From a bacterium (GTDB taxonomy: Bacteria; Chloroflexota; Dormibacteria; UBA8260; Bog-877), in contig JAKAWF010000205.1 of NCBI GenBank assembly GCA_021817025.1, positions 1 through 6,361 on the forward strand: DNA of 6,361 nt, given 5' to 3'. The notes beneath the pieces are model-generated. The model had not been told where the DNA came from, ran no database searches, and was given only the letters and a program-made list of their open reading frames with translations. A program made the position numbers and the translations under genes. This document shows, piece by piece, positions 1-6,056 of this stretch (the stretch's first letter is position 1; the number at the start of each line of letters is the position of its first letter).

Positions 1-339
1 GTCGTTGTGCTCCTGGCGCGACTCGACGAGGAGCTCGACAACGCCGAGCTCAGCCAAGTCGGCGAGCAAGGCGGTCAGGAGGGCGGCCCGGGCACTCTCC
101 TGCTCTCGTCGCGGTACCTGGCGGCGGACATAGCCGAGAAGATGGAGCGCCTCCTGGGATGCAACGCCGAGCATCGCGCGCCGGACCTCAGGCCGCTCCT
201 TGGTCCAGTGGAAGGTGCGGCCTGGGGCAACCCTGCGGACGGCCCGCCGGGTTGACACCCTGCGGTCGAGCGGGACCACGACGCAGCCGAGCGCGTAGCA
301 GCGGCTGAGGAGGATGGATTCATCGACGAGCGCAATCAT
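1..339 (-). CDS. DUF3800-like protein, N-terminal fragment (runs off left edge)
   Basis: Reading the minus strand from the ATG at 339-337 gives 113 uninterrupted codons to base 1 with no stop, so the gene continues outside the window. The N-terminus MIALVDES, a central FHWTKERPEVRRAM stretch, a conserved-looking VPRREQESARAALL helix and the ending GVVELLVESRQEHND resemble a widespread actinobacterial hypothetical family related to DUF3800. That family is predicted to have an RNase H-like fold, and the early Asp-Glu pair and the later ESR/D region would carry acidic residues. The substrate is unknown; DUF3800 proteins often sit in mobile or defence-rich DNA. An extended -10 lies just upstream, so the mRNA is probably leaderless. 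The gene diverges from the HTH gene at 443. Being a real coding frame is well supported; the family name is from memory of the pattern only. Confidence 0.68.
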   Translation of the reverse strand, partial: MIALVDESILLSRCYALGCVVVPLDRRVSTRRAVRRVAPGRTFHWTKERPEVRRAMLGVASQEALHLLGYVRRQVPRREQESARAALLTALLADLAELGVVELLVESRQEHND

Positions 340-347
340 GGGTCGAG

Positions 348-356
348 AGTATAGCA
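348..356 (-). promoter_or_regulatory. Extended -10 promoter of the DUF3800-like gene
   Basis: On the minus strand the sequence TGCTATACT (356 to 348) is a TGn-extended -10 with hexamer TATACT. Eight bases separate it from the ATG at 339, so transcription would start at or one or two bases before the start codon. That implies a leaderless mRNA, which is common in actinobacteria. No convincing -35 is seen, which fits an extended -10 promoter. Confidence 0.5.
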
Positions 357-373
357 GGAGCTTGGGCTGATCT

Positions 374-441
374 GCACCATGTCATAGAGCCAGGCCGTAT
401 ATAGGACTTGCGCAGACGGCACCAATGTCATACGATAGGCC
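374..441 (+). repeat. Pair of 23-nt direct repeats in the divergent promoter region (candidate operator)
   Basis: Copy 1 (374-396) and copy 2 (419-441) share GCACC, then ATGTCATA (copy 2 has one extra A before it), then a variable 4-5 bases, then AGGCC. The offset is 45 bp, about four helical turns. Copy 2 overlaps the candidate -10 of the HTH gene (TACGAT, 431-436), and copy 1 lies between the two divergent promoters. This arrangement would suit autoregulation by the adjacent HTH protein. The repeat is seen directly; the regulatory role is inferred. Confidence 0.45.
408..436 (+). promoter_or_regulatory. Candidate promoter of the HTH gene, leaderless
   Basis: TTGCGC (408-413), a 17-bp spacer and TACGAT (431-436) form a plausible sigma-70-type promoter. 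Six bases separate the -10 from the ATG at 443, which would place the first transcribed base on that start codon. This is the main reason to prefer 443 over the in-frame ATG at 425, which would lie upstream of the -10. The -35 match is only partial. Confidence 0.4.
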
Positions 442-442
442 A

Positions 443-1216
443 ATGACCTCCCCAGGAGCCGCGTCGGTCGACGAACCACTCTCCACGCTGGAGATCGCAG
501 AGAGGCTCGGCATCCAGCCAGGCACCCTCCACTCTTGGCGTCAACGCGGCGTCTTCCCTGCCCCCGACCGGGTGCTCAGCAAGACGCCCATCTGGTTCAC
601 CTCCACGGTCGAGGCGTGGGCGCGCACGGCTGAGAGGACCATCCACGAGACGGGGGAGGAAAAGGATCCCCTGCTCGAGCTGGCGATCATCGCTCGGCAG
701 GTCGAGGAGCAAATTTCTGGACTCCAAACGACAGTCACCGAGGCCCAACGAGCCGGCGGTGATCGGGCCTGGGCAACCGCGTGCTCGGCGATCGCGAATG
801 CGCTCATTCCTCTCTCTCAGGTGGTTACCAACCTGGCCCGCCTCCAGCGAAGCCTGCGTCTCACCGGCGAGGCAGAGGACCCGGTCGAGCTCACGCAAAA
901 GGCCAAGGTGGAGATCGAGAAGGTGATCCGCGCTCGCTTCTCGCCCTGGTGCCCGCTCACGGAAGGCGAGGTTGTGGCCCTTGTGGACATGGTCATGACC
1001 GCGGCGCTGGAGCTTTCCCTTGACCTCAAGCCTGAGCTGGGCCGCGAGCCCGGGGCGGATGGCTACGTCCTGCGCTTTGCTCCGCTGCTGGCCTACGGCA
1101 TCGCCGGGGACGGGAAAGAGACCACCCTCGCCCGGGTCGCCGATCCCCTGCTCAAACTCATCGCAGAGGTGCGCGGTTGGGATGTGTGGCGCCGGATCCG
1201 TCCCGGTCCCTTGTAA
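443..1216 (+). CDS. Helix-turn-helix protein, MerR/AlpA-like N-terminus with long helical C-terminus
   Basis: The 257-residue product begins with a short disordered tail, then a winged HTH over about residues 13-65: LSTLEIAERLGIQPGTLHSW is the HTH, and LSKTPIWFTSTVEAWA reads as the wing and closing helix. This is the arrangement of MerR- and AlpA/excisionase-type DNA-binding domains. The remaining 190 residues are predicted mostly helical (for example EEQISGLQTTVTEAQRA) and I recognise no domain in them. It probably binds DNA, perhaps the direct repeats at its own promoter. An in-frame ATG at 425 would add six residues; 443 is chosen because it fits a leaderless promoter. The gene converges on the coupling-protein gene with 93 bp between stops. 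The function of the C-terminal part is unknown. An effector or oligomerisation domain is only a guess. Confidence 0.8.
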   Translation: MTSPGAASVDEPLSTLEIAERLGIQPGTLHSWRQRGVFPAPDRVLSKTPIWFTSTVEAWARTAERTIHETGEEKDPLLELAIIARQVEEQISGLQTTVTEAQRAGGDRAWATACSAIANALIPLSQVVTNLARLQRSLRLTGEAEDPVELTQKAKVEIEKVIRARFSPWCPLTEGEVVALVDMVMTAALELSLDLKPELGREPGADGYVLRFAPLLAYGIAGDGKETTLARVADPLLKLIAEVRGWDVWRRIRPGPL

Positions 1217-1309
1217 GCACTGCTCGCCCCGCTGGGCGCTGCCGGGCGTCGCGGAGCAAGGCCGCGGTCCGCTTGGCGATCGCGGTGGCAGGGACGGCGC
1301 GGTCGGCGG

Positions 1310-2883
1310 TCACTGCTGGGGGAGCGCAGCCGCTTCCGCCGGCTGTGGGGCCTCCTCAGCGGGCCGCAGCCAGCCTGCGAAGGGTTGGGTGCGATCCGGG
1401 TCTATGAGGGAGATCTGCTGGGGCTCGCCGGCGCCGATCAGGACCCAGGCTGAGCCCGGGTACCCACTTCGCCAGGCGGATGCGGGGATGCGGGGCTGCT
1501 CCACGAAGCTCTGGGAGGTGCTCTCGGTCTCGTCGTCGTGGCGCTGGTCGTGGCGTTTGGTGCGGGAGGAGGTGGTCGTGGTGAGGGAGACCAGGTGGCG
1601 GCCCACCAGGGTCTCCAGCTGCTGCAGGGTGTCGGCGTCGGCGTAACCGGGGAGGACCACCTTGGCGCCGGCCAGGGTGAGGAAGCTCTGGGCTCCGGCC
1701 GGAGTCGAGCGGGCGGCTGCCTGGCGGAGGTCCTGCATGGCGAGCAGGGTGACCAGGTTGCGGCCAGCAGCCGGGGGAGGATGGGCAGAGGGCAGATGGT
1801 GGCGACCTCGTCGAGGGCGAGCAGCCAGGGGATGGGGAGGGCGCCGCTGGGGCCGGAGATGCGCAGGGCGGCGAGGCGCAGCTCCTCCACCAGGCCCACG
1901 ACCAGGGGCGCGCCGTCGGTGGCGGCGTCGGAGGGGGAGACGACGTAGACGGTGTTGGGGCCGGAGAAGAACTCATCGGGGTCGAAGGGGAACTCGGGGG
2001 TGGCATCGGCGGCCTGGCAGACCCTGGTGGTGTCGAAGGGGGAGAGCATCCCCTGCAGGGCCGACCAGATGCTGCCGCGCTCCCTATCGGGGGTGCGCAG
2101 CAGCCCTTGCAAGAGCGCCAGGGCGGCCTGGCTCTCCGCCCTCTGGCAGAAGGCTTGAGCGGGCTCTGAGCGCTGGGCGTGGGCCCAGGCGCGGACGGTC
2201 GCCATGGAGCGGTCCTCCAGGGCGGCGGCGTGGAGGAGGACGGCCAGGAGCTGGGCGGCCCGGGTGCGCCAGTGGCTGGGGTCCTCGACGCCGCGGCCGG
2301 TGTCGACGGCGAGCGCCTCGGCCCGCTGGCGGGCGGTGTCCCAGTCGCGGCAGCCGCGCAGAGGGGACCAGACCAGCCGCCGGGCTTGGGGAGGCAGGGG
2401 GCCCACGACGCCGAGGGGGTCGAAGACCCAGACGGTTCCCATCTGGGCGCGCCAGGCGGCAGTGGCGTCGAGGACGTCGCGGCGGGTGGAGGTGACCAGG
2501 ACCGCGCCACCCCAGGCGGCGACGTTGGGGATGATGACGCCTCTGGTCTTGCCGCTGCGGGGCGGGCCCAGGACCAGGACCGCACTCTGCCCGGGCGCGC
2601 TGATCCAGCCCCGGTAGTCACGGCCACAGCAGATCCGGAAGGGCGGCGGAGGGCTGGGCGGTGGGGCGGGGGGCAGTGGCCAGTACCAGCCGTACCTCCA
2701 CCAGAGCCGGCGCACGATATGGCGCAGCCGCCAGGCGATCAGGGTCAGGAGGATCCAGGTGATGATCTCCCAGATGTAGACGGTGTAGATCCACCAGCCG
2801 AGCAGGGCCAGCCAGGCGATGATCAGCAGCCAGCCGGCGACCCTGGTGATGACCGGCCCCCAGCGGCTGGCGAAGGTCCTCAC
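1310..2883 (-). CDS. TraG/VirD4-like type IV coupling ATPase, interrupted by an apparent one-base frameshift
   Basis: Type IV coupling proteins are membrane ATPases that feed DNA to a conjugation channel. The GTG at 2883 starts a frame with two hydrophobic segments (about residues 11-30 and 34-52), then Arg/Trp-rich and Pro-rich linkers (70-81). A Walker A GPPRSGKT is at 106-113 and a Walker B LLALDEVA at 354-361. The frame is lost near base 1762. Homologous sequence continues in the next frame to the TGA at 1310 with RNLVTLLAMQDLRQAA and later VVLPGYADADTLQQLE, as expected for the TraG/TraM-recognition C-terminal region. The span of 1574 nt is one short of 525 codons, so one missing base explains the break. 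It overlaps the upstream DUF4913-like gene by four bases (GTGA). Both halves share the same very high GC, so the lesion is recent or a sequencing error. No relaxase or other transfer gene is in the window. Confidence 0.85.
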
Positions 2884-3335
2884 GGCGGAGCCTGCCGAGA
2901 GGGGCGTGCACGCGGCGGCGGAGGAGGGGGATGCTCGGCCCGCTCGCGCGCTGCGGCCTGGACGAAGGCGCCGAACTCGGGGATGGGGACGGGATTGTCC
3001 CAGGGGGCGTCGGGCGGTGGGTGCCGGCCCTCATGACCGAGGCAGGGCTCCCAGTCGCGCTGCAGGCTGGCCAGGCCCACGGCCCACCAGTCGGCGGCGT
3101 CTCTCGGGTGAGCGTCAGGAGCGTAGGCGCGGGCCCTCCAAGCCTGCAGGGCGGCCAGCCGGTGGACCAGCCAGCCGTGGGTATACCAGCAGGCGGGTGC
3201 CAGGACGTCCTGGTCCTTCAACCAGGAGACGAAGGCCTGCAGGTCGGCGTACCGCTGGGCGAGCTGGGCCGCTGGGCAGCGCTCCAGGTCCCAGGGGGAC
3301 GGAGCAGGAGCGGCAGAATCCGTGGACCGAGGCAT
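2880..3335 (-). CDS. DUF4913-like protein, partner gene of the coupling ATPase
   Basis: The product has 151 residues and no signal peptide or membrane segment. A Pro/Ala-rich start is followed by a compact helical domain (about residues 24-100) with conserved-looking Trp, Cys and His positions: LQAFVSWLKDQDV, ACWYTHGWLVHRLAALQAWR, DAADWW and EPCLGHEG. This spacing of aromatic-rich helices resembles DUF4913, a family of unknown function commonly encoded beside TraG-like ATPases in actinobacterial elements. The tail is proline- and arginine-rich, including a run of six prolines. Its TGA (2882-2880) overlaps the GTG of the coupling-protein gene, so the two are probably translationally coupled. 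A role as an accessory or adaptor to DNA transfer is inferred from the neighbour only. The family assignment is from pattern memory and could be wrong; the coding call is firmer. Confidence 0.7.
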   Translation of the reverse strand: MPRSTDSAAPAPSPWDLERCPAAQLAQRYADLQAFVSWLKDQDVLAPACWYTHGWLVHRLAALQAWRARAYAPDAHPRDAADWWAVGLASLQRDWEPCLGHEGRHPPPDAPWDNPVPIPEFGAFVQAAARERAEHPPPPPPRARPSRQAPP

Positions 3336-3391
3336 GAAGGGTTCCCAGCGGCCTGTGAGTCCCTGCGCCGGGGGCCGCTCCCGGTGGCAGC

Positions 3392-3421
3392 TGTGTACGC
3401 CGACAGGGCACAGGCCGTCAA
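3392..3421 (-). promoter_or_regulatory. Candidate promoter for the DUF4913-like/coupling ATPase operon
   Basis: On the minus strand TTGACG (3421-3416), an 18-bp spacer and TACACA (3397-3392) could form a promoter with a leader of about 50 nt before the ATG at 3335. The -35 is good; the -10 matches the consensus at only three positions, so this is tentative. No strong Shine-Dalgarno is seen, only GGGAAC upstream of the ATG. Confidence 0.25.
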
Positions 3422-3496
3422 GCTCCTCAAGGCGAAGTGGCTGAGGCTGGGGGCCGGGGGTGAGGCACCTGCCTGGAAGGGCGGGTGCGACCAGAA

Positions 3497-3510
3497 TGAT
3501 CGATCGATCA
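3497..3510. promoter_or_regulatory. 14-bp perfect palindrome, candidate operator
   Basis: TGATCGATCGATCA is a perfect 14-bp dyad. It sits five bases upstream of the -35 of the secreted-protein promoter, in the divergent region between that gene and the minus-strand operon. Position and symmetry suit a dimeric regulator acting on one or both units. It contains three overlapping GATC steps, so a simple GATC repeat is an alternative reading. Confidence 0.4.
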
Positions 3511-3515
3511 AATAC

Positions 3516-3544
3516 TTGACGGCAGGCAGAGGCGAGTCCATACT
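3516..3544 (+). promoter_or_regulatory. Promoter of the secreted-protein gene
   Basis: TTGACG (3516-3521), a 17-bp spacer and CATACT (3539-3544) match sigma-70-type elements at five and four of six positions with ideal spacing. The predicted start is near 3551, giving a leader of about 103 nt that begins with the first base of the hairpin at 3551-3574. This is the best promoter in the window by eye. Confidence 0.5.
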
Positions 3545-3550
3545 GCTGCT

Positions 3551-3630
3551 GGTTACCGCAAGGTGCGGGTCACCTCCCCAGGTTTCACAACCAAACGGCG
3601 GCGATTCCCGTCAACTCGGGAAAACGCTGC
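3551..3630 (+). promoter_or_regulatory. Structured 5' leader with three successive hairpins, class unassigned
   Basis: Hairpin 1 (3551-3574) pairs GGT, ACC and GCA with TGC, GGT and ACC around loop AGG, with one T/C mismatch and one bulged G. Hairpin 2 (3581-3592) is GGTT-TCAC-AACC. Hairpin 3 (3598-3630) is a long stem: GCGGCG with CGCTGC, an A/AA internal loop, then TTCCCG with CGGGAA closing loop TCAACT. The purine-rich ribosome-binding stretch (3634-3650) follows directly. Three helices filling most of a leader of about 100 nt before a secreted-protein gene suggest a cis-regulatory RNA or an mRNA-stabilising leader. I compared it from memory with the ydaO (c-di-AMP), GEMM-I (c-di-GMP), cobalamin and glycine riboswitches and could not match any core. 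Pairing is visible; function is inferred. Confidence 0.4.
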
Positions 3631-3653
3631 GGCAGGAAGTGGGGGCAGGGACC

Positions 3654-4467
3654 ATGAAGCGAGTGTCTCGGGTATTTGCCTCGGTGCTGGTCATGGCGGC
3701 GGGGTCGGTTGCCACCATGGGGATCGCCAGCGCACACGGGAGCACCTCGACCGCTCTGGCGTCTCAAGGATGGATGACGAATCCCAACCCAGACGTGCTC
3801 ACCAACACGGCCACCTCTATTGCTCAAGGTCAAGCGGAGGACGGCGGCTGTGCTTGGACGGTCTCTGGGTCGCTTCCCCCAGGGGCTGCCCCGACCGAGA
3901 CCCAACTGCTGGCAGTGCAGTCGGCCACCTGCACTGCGGTTCTTGAGGATGGCACGGTCGTGTCTGGAGCGTCCGAACCCACGTCTCCATCCCAATTGTC
4001 AGTGTCTAACCCAGTCGCTATGGGCAGTTCTGCGCCTGGTGCATCGACCACTGATGGCTCACAGGAGGCCTGGGTGAAGGGCCAGTACAACGATGCGCTC
4101 ATGCTGCAGCTTACGGCCGTGGAGGACTATGGTCTGGACCTACAATGGGTCGTGTGTCACTTCCGCGGGTGCCGGTGCCAACCTCGGCTGGGATGCGTAC
4201 ACTGGATGGTATGTGACCTACAACGACCACACGTTAGGAGCTGGCTGTAGCGACGTGTGGAGTCAGAGCGTGACAACGTTCGAAAGTGACGTGTTCCCGC
4301 TGTGCGAAGGGTTTTCAGTCTTCACGTACTACGATCCTGAGTGGGTTCATGGCAATGCCAATGGCACACTCAGCTACAGGGCGGTCCTCTGGGATGGGCA
4401 TGCCCTCTGCGCGGACTACATTTGGCCAGCCATTACCAAAGGCTACGGGACGCCTCCTGGGGTTTGA
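3654..4467 (+). CDS. Secreted six-cysteine protein of unknown family, interrupted by an apparent one-base frameshift
   Basis: The ATG at 3654 follows a G-rich Shine-Dalgarno region (GGGGGCAGGG). Residues 1-27 form a classical signal peptide: MKRVSR, a hydrophobic core, then cleavage after ASA at 25-27. The mature part is Ser/Thr/Gly/Ala-rich with Cys66 and Cys93. Near base 4131 the frame fails: the first frame runs on to a stop at 4250 with unrelated-looking sequence. The next frame continues sensibly with VWTYNGSC, GWDAYTGWYVTYNDH and further cysteines in AGCSDV, PLCEGF and ALCADY to the TGA at 4465-4467. Removing one G of the GG at 4131-4132 restores a 270-residue protein with six cysteines, enough for three disulfides, and an aromatic-rich C-terminal domain. 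It is not recognised as an enzyme or a known toxin. It lies 40 bp before a membrane-protein gene and is probably co-transcribed with it. Its base composition is lower in GC than the minus-strand operon. Confidence 0.72.
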
Positions 4468-4507
4468 TTTGCCGGGAGAGCAGTTGATAGTCCTGAGCGG
4501 ATGAGCG

Positions 4508-5161
4508 ATGGGCTACATAGGTCCGGTCGGCCCCTCTGAGAAGCCTGGCCGCAGCGTGCGGAGTTTTTCCCTGCTTTCGGGGGCGGCATATCTGCTGGCC
4601 GCTGGTGTGTACTTCACACGGCTGGCGATGCAGGGGTGGTCGACCCTCCCGTACGTTCCTCTGGTGGTTGGGCTACTTCTCGGAGGAATGGCGGCATCTG
4701 TATTCGCGGGAGGAGTCGCACGGAACGGGCACGTGCGCCTCGGCCTCCTGAGCGCGGGTGCGGTCGCGGGTGTGTGCCTCGGCGTCCTAGCGCTGTTCAG
4801 CCTCGGAGTGCTTGTGTTACTTGGCGGAGCCTTGGCCGCAGCCGCCTACGCGAAGAACGCTACGTGGCAGAAGGGACAGTCTCGCGTTGTGCCCAGCCTT
4901 ACAGGAGGTCTGGTTGCCCTGGTGGCGCTAGGGGCCATCTTCGTCCCTACGATGCTCCCCAGCACCACCGTGGACTGCCGTACCGGGACGGTCGTGGACA
5001 GTGGAGGGTGGGGCTTCTTTGGCAACGGAGGTAGCCTTTGGTCCTCAGGCACTGAGAGCATCCATGGCACGACCATAACGGGGCGCTCAGTCGTCAATGG
5101 CCACGTCATCAGCTTCACTTGTCGGGATGGGAGGCTCGTGAGGTTGACCGGCAATGGATAG
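4508..5161 (+). CDS. Polytopic membrane protein with a cysteine-pair C-terminal domain, unknown function
   Basis: The 217-residue product has a short Gly/Pro/Arg cytoplasmic-looking start. Hydrophobic segments follow at about 21-40, 47-70, 78-98, 98-115 and 130-151, so about five membrane spans, and then a roughly 66-residue soluble tail. The tail is Gly/Ser/Thr-rich with two cysteines (157 and 205) in TTVDCRTGTVV and HVISFTCRDG, placed to make one disulfide if the tail is outside. An odd number of spans with a cytoplasmic N-terminus would put it outside. I recognise no family. It follows the secreted protein by 40 bp on the same strand, and both have cysteine-containing extracytoplasmic parts, so a shared envelope role is possible but unproven. 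No clear Shine-Dalgarno is seen before the ATG; GAGCGG at 4495-4500 is the best candidate. Confidence 0.7.
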   Translation: MGYIGPVGPSEKPGRSVRSFSLLSGAAYLLAAGVYFTRLAMQGWSTLPYVPLVVGLLLGGMAASVFAGGVARNGHVRLGLLSAGAVAGVCLGVLALFSLGVLVLLGGALAAAAYAKNATWQKGQSRVVPSLTGGLVALVALGAIFVPTMLPSTTVDCRTGTVVDSGGWGFFGNGGSLWSSGTESIHGTTITGRSVVNGHVISFTCRDGRLVRLTGNG

Positions 5162-5468
5162 AGGCGAGCAGTTATGCGTATGACCAGGGCGACGGTCCGG
5201 AGCAAGCTGCTGCTAGGCCAGCCGAGCGGTACAACTCCAGAGAGGTGCCTCCTGGCAGGTCGGGAGGGGTTACGGCCCTCCGGGAACAATGGATCGAAAA
5301 GTCACGCTAAGGCCACAAGCGGGGTGTGCGCACATGGGGCGGGCTGTCTCATGAACGATCGTTCGCGGACACGCTCAATTCGCGAGGCGTTCCACTAGGC
5401 CTCGCCAGTAACGCAGGCCGTGTACGCAGCTATGTAACGGTCTCCCTCATTTGCGATAGGCTTGGACC
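5162..5468. other. Intergenic region before the recombinase, with palindromes (candidate res/operator sites)
   Basis: There is no convincing gene here. Three dyads lie in 70 bp: TGTGCGCACA (5325-5334, perfect), GAACGATCGTTC (5353-5364, perfect), and an imperfect 27-bp dyad at 5367-5393 with GGACACGC and GCGTTCC arms. Small serine recombinases commonly act at, and repress from, sites next to their own gene, so these are candidates for subsites or operators. A short hairpin at 5263-5281 and a TAGGCT -10-like hexamer at 5457-5462, six bases before the recombinase ATG, also lie here. Confidence 0.35.
5263..5281 (+). terminator. Weak hairpin after the membrane-protein gene
   Basis: GGAGGG pairs with CCCTCC around a seven-base loop, about 100 bp after the stop of the membrane-protein gene. 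No T-run follows, so intrinsic termination is doubtful, although high-GC actinobacteria often use hairpins without U-tracts. Confidence 0.22.
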
Positions 5469-6056
5469 ATGCGCATCGGCTACGGGCGGGTGTCCACCAC
5501 CGACCAGAATCTCGACGCCCAGCGGGACGCGCTCCAGGCCGCCGGCTGCGACGAGGTCCTCGTCGACAAGGCCAGCGGGAAGCTGGCCCGCCGCCCCGAG
5601 CTGGACAAGGCGCTCATGGTCGCCAGGGAAGGCGACCAGCTGGTCGTCACCAAGCTCGACCGACTCGGACGGTCGCTTGAGCACCTGATCGGCCTGTCCA
5701 ACGAGTTGCAGGCCCGGGGCGTCGACCTGGTGGTGATCGACCAGGGGATAGACACCTCCACCCCGGTGGGTCGGATGTTCTTCCAGATCCTCGGCGCCAT
5801 CGCCGAGTTCGAGCACGCCTTGATGGCCGAGCGCACCCGCGACGGCCTGGCCGCCGCCCGGGCCCGGGGCCGTACCGGTGGACAGCGGCCCAAACTCAGC
5901 CCTCGCCAGGCGAAGATCGCCCAGGACATGTACGACCAGACAGGTCCCGACGGCCGGCGAACCCACACGGTCAGCGAGATCGCCGCCGAGTTCGGCGTGT
6001 CGCGCCCCACCATTTACGGGTCTCCTGCTGTTTCCGTGGGCGAACATTGGTACTGA
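5469..6056 (+). CDS. Small serine recombinase (resolvase/invertase family), 3' end altered by an insertion element
   Basis: These enzymes cut and rejoin DNA at paired sites through a serine-phosphate intermediate. The 195-residue product starts MRIGYGRVSTTDQNLDAQRD, with the nucleophile at Ser9 and catalytic-type Arg7. The KLDRLGRS motif (62-69) matches the Asp-Arg-Leu-Gly-Arg motif of gamma-delta resolvase. RMFFQILGAIAEFE (102-115) begins the dimerisation helix and ERTRDGLAAARARG (121-134) continues it. A C-terminal HTH follows (VSEIAAEFGVSRPTIY, 168-183). The native sequence stops at Tyr183. Residues 184-195 (GSPAVSVGEHWY) and the TGA are read from the terminal repeat of the adjacent element. 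Since the HTH is nearly complete, the protein may still work. Weak GATAGG or GGA motifs precede the ATG, and a leaderless start from TAGGCT (5457-5462) is possible. Resolvase, invertase or element-specific recombinase roles cannot be told apart here. Confidence 0.93.
   Translation: MRIGYGRVSTTDQNLDAQRDALQAAGCDEVLVDKASGKLARRPELDKALMVAREGDQLVVTKLDRLGRSLEHLIGLSNELQARGVDLVVIDQGIDTSTPVGRMFFQILGAIAEFEHALMAERTRDGLAAARARGRTGGQRPKLSPRQAKIAQDMYDQTGPDGRRTHTVSEIAAEFGVSRPTIYGSPAVSVGEHWY
6018..6040 (+). repeat. Left terminal inverted repeat of the insertion element
   Basis: This 23-bp repeat starts GGGTCTCC and contains the core TGCTGTTTCCGTGGG at 6026-6040. It pairs with 6339-6361 at 20 of 23 positions; the mismatches are confined to the outer eight bases. 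The eight bases before it, CCATTTAC (6010-6017), are the predicted target site. Confidence 0.8.

Noticed and set aside
75..335. Open frames 7-255 plus and 75-335 minus at the left end
   Set aside because: The other minus frame, from the ATG at 339 to base 1, is open throughout and gives family-like sequence behind a good extended -10.
1217..1309. Bidirectional terminator between the convergent HTH and coupling ATPase genes
   Set aside because: The 93 bp are GC-rich but show no clear hairpin with a T-tract on either strand.
1356..2627. Third minus-strand frame, 423 residues, within the coupling ATPase gene
   Set aside because: Pro/Ser/Arg-rich low-complexity translation that lacks the ATPase motifs and overlaps the motif-bearing frame.
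1662..3036. Long plus-strand open frames opposite the coupling ATPase and DUF4913-like genes
   Set aside because: They are Arg/Gly/Pro-rich shadows created by very high GC opposite real minus-strand genes with Walker motifs.
3551..3630. A ydaO (c-di-AMP) or GEMM (c-di-GMP) riboswitch
   Set aside because: The leader is structured, but the conserved cores of those classes could not be aligned by eye, so no class is claimed.
2931..3653. In-frame upstream extension of the secreted-protein gene
   Set aside because: It would bury the signal peptide, promoter and leader and overlap the minus-strand DUF4913-like gene; the ATG at 3654 gives a clean signal peptide.
3654..5161. Bacteriocin and immunity pair
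   Set aside because: The secreted protein is about 270 residues with no known bacteriocin motif, and adjacency to a membrane protein alone is not enough.
5174..5398. Possible small gene of about 74 residues after the membrane-protein gene, with a GAGG motif before its ATG
   Set aside because: Composition is unlike a folded protein, and it runs through the palindromes without any recognisable motif.
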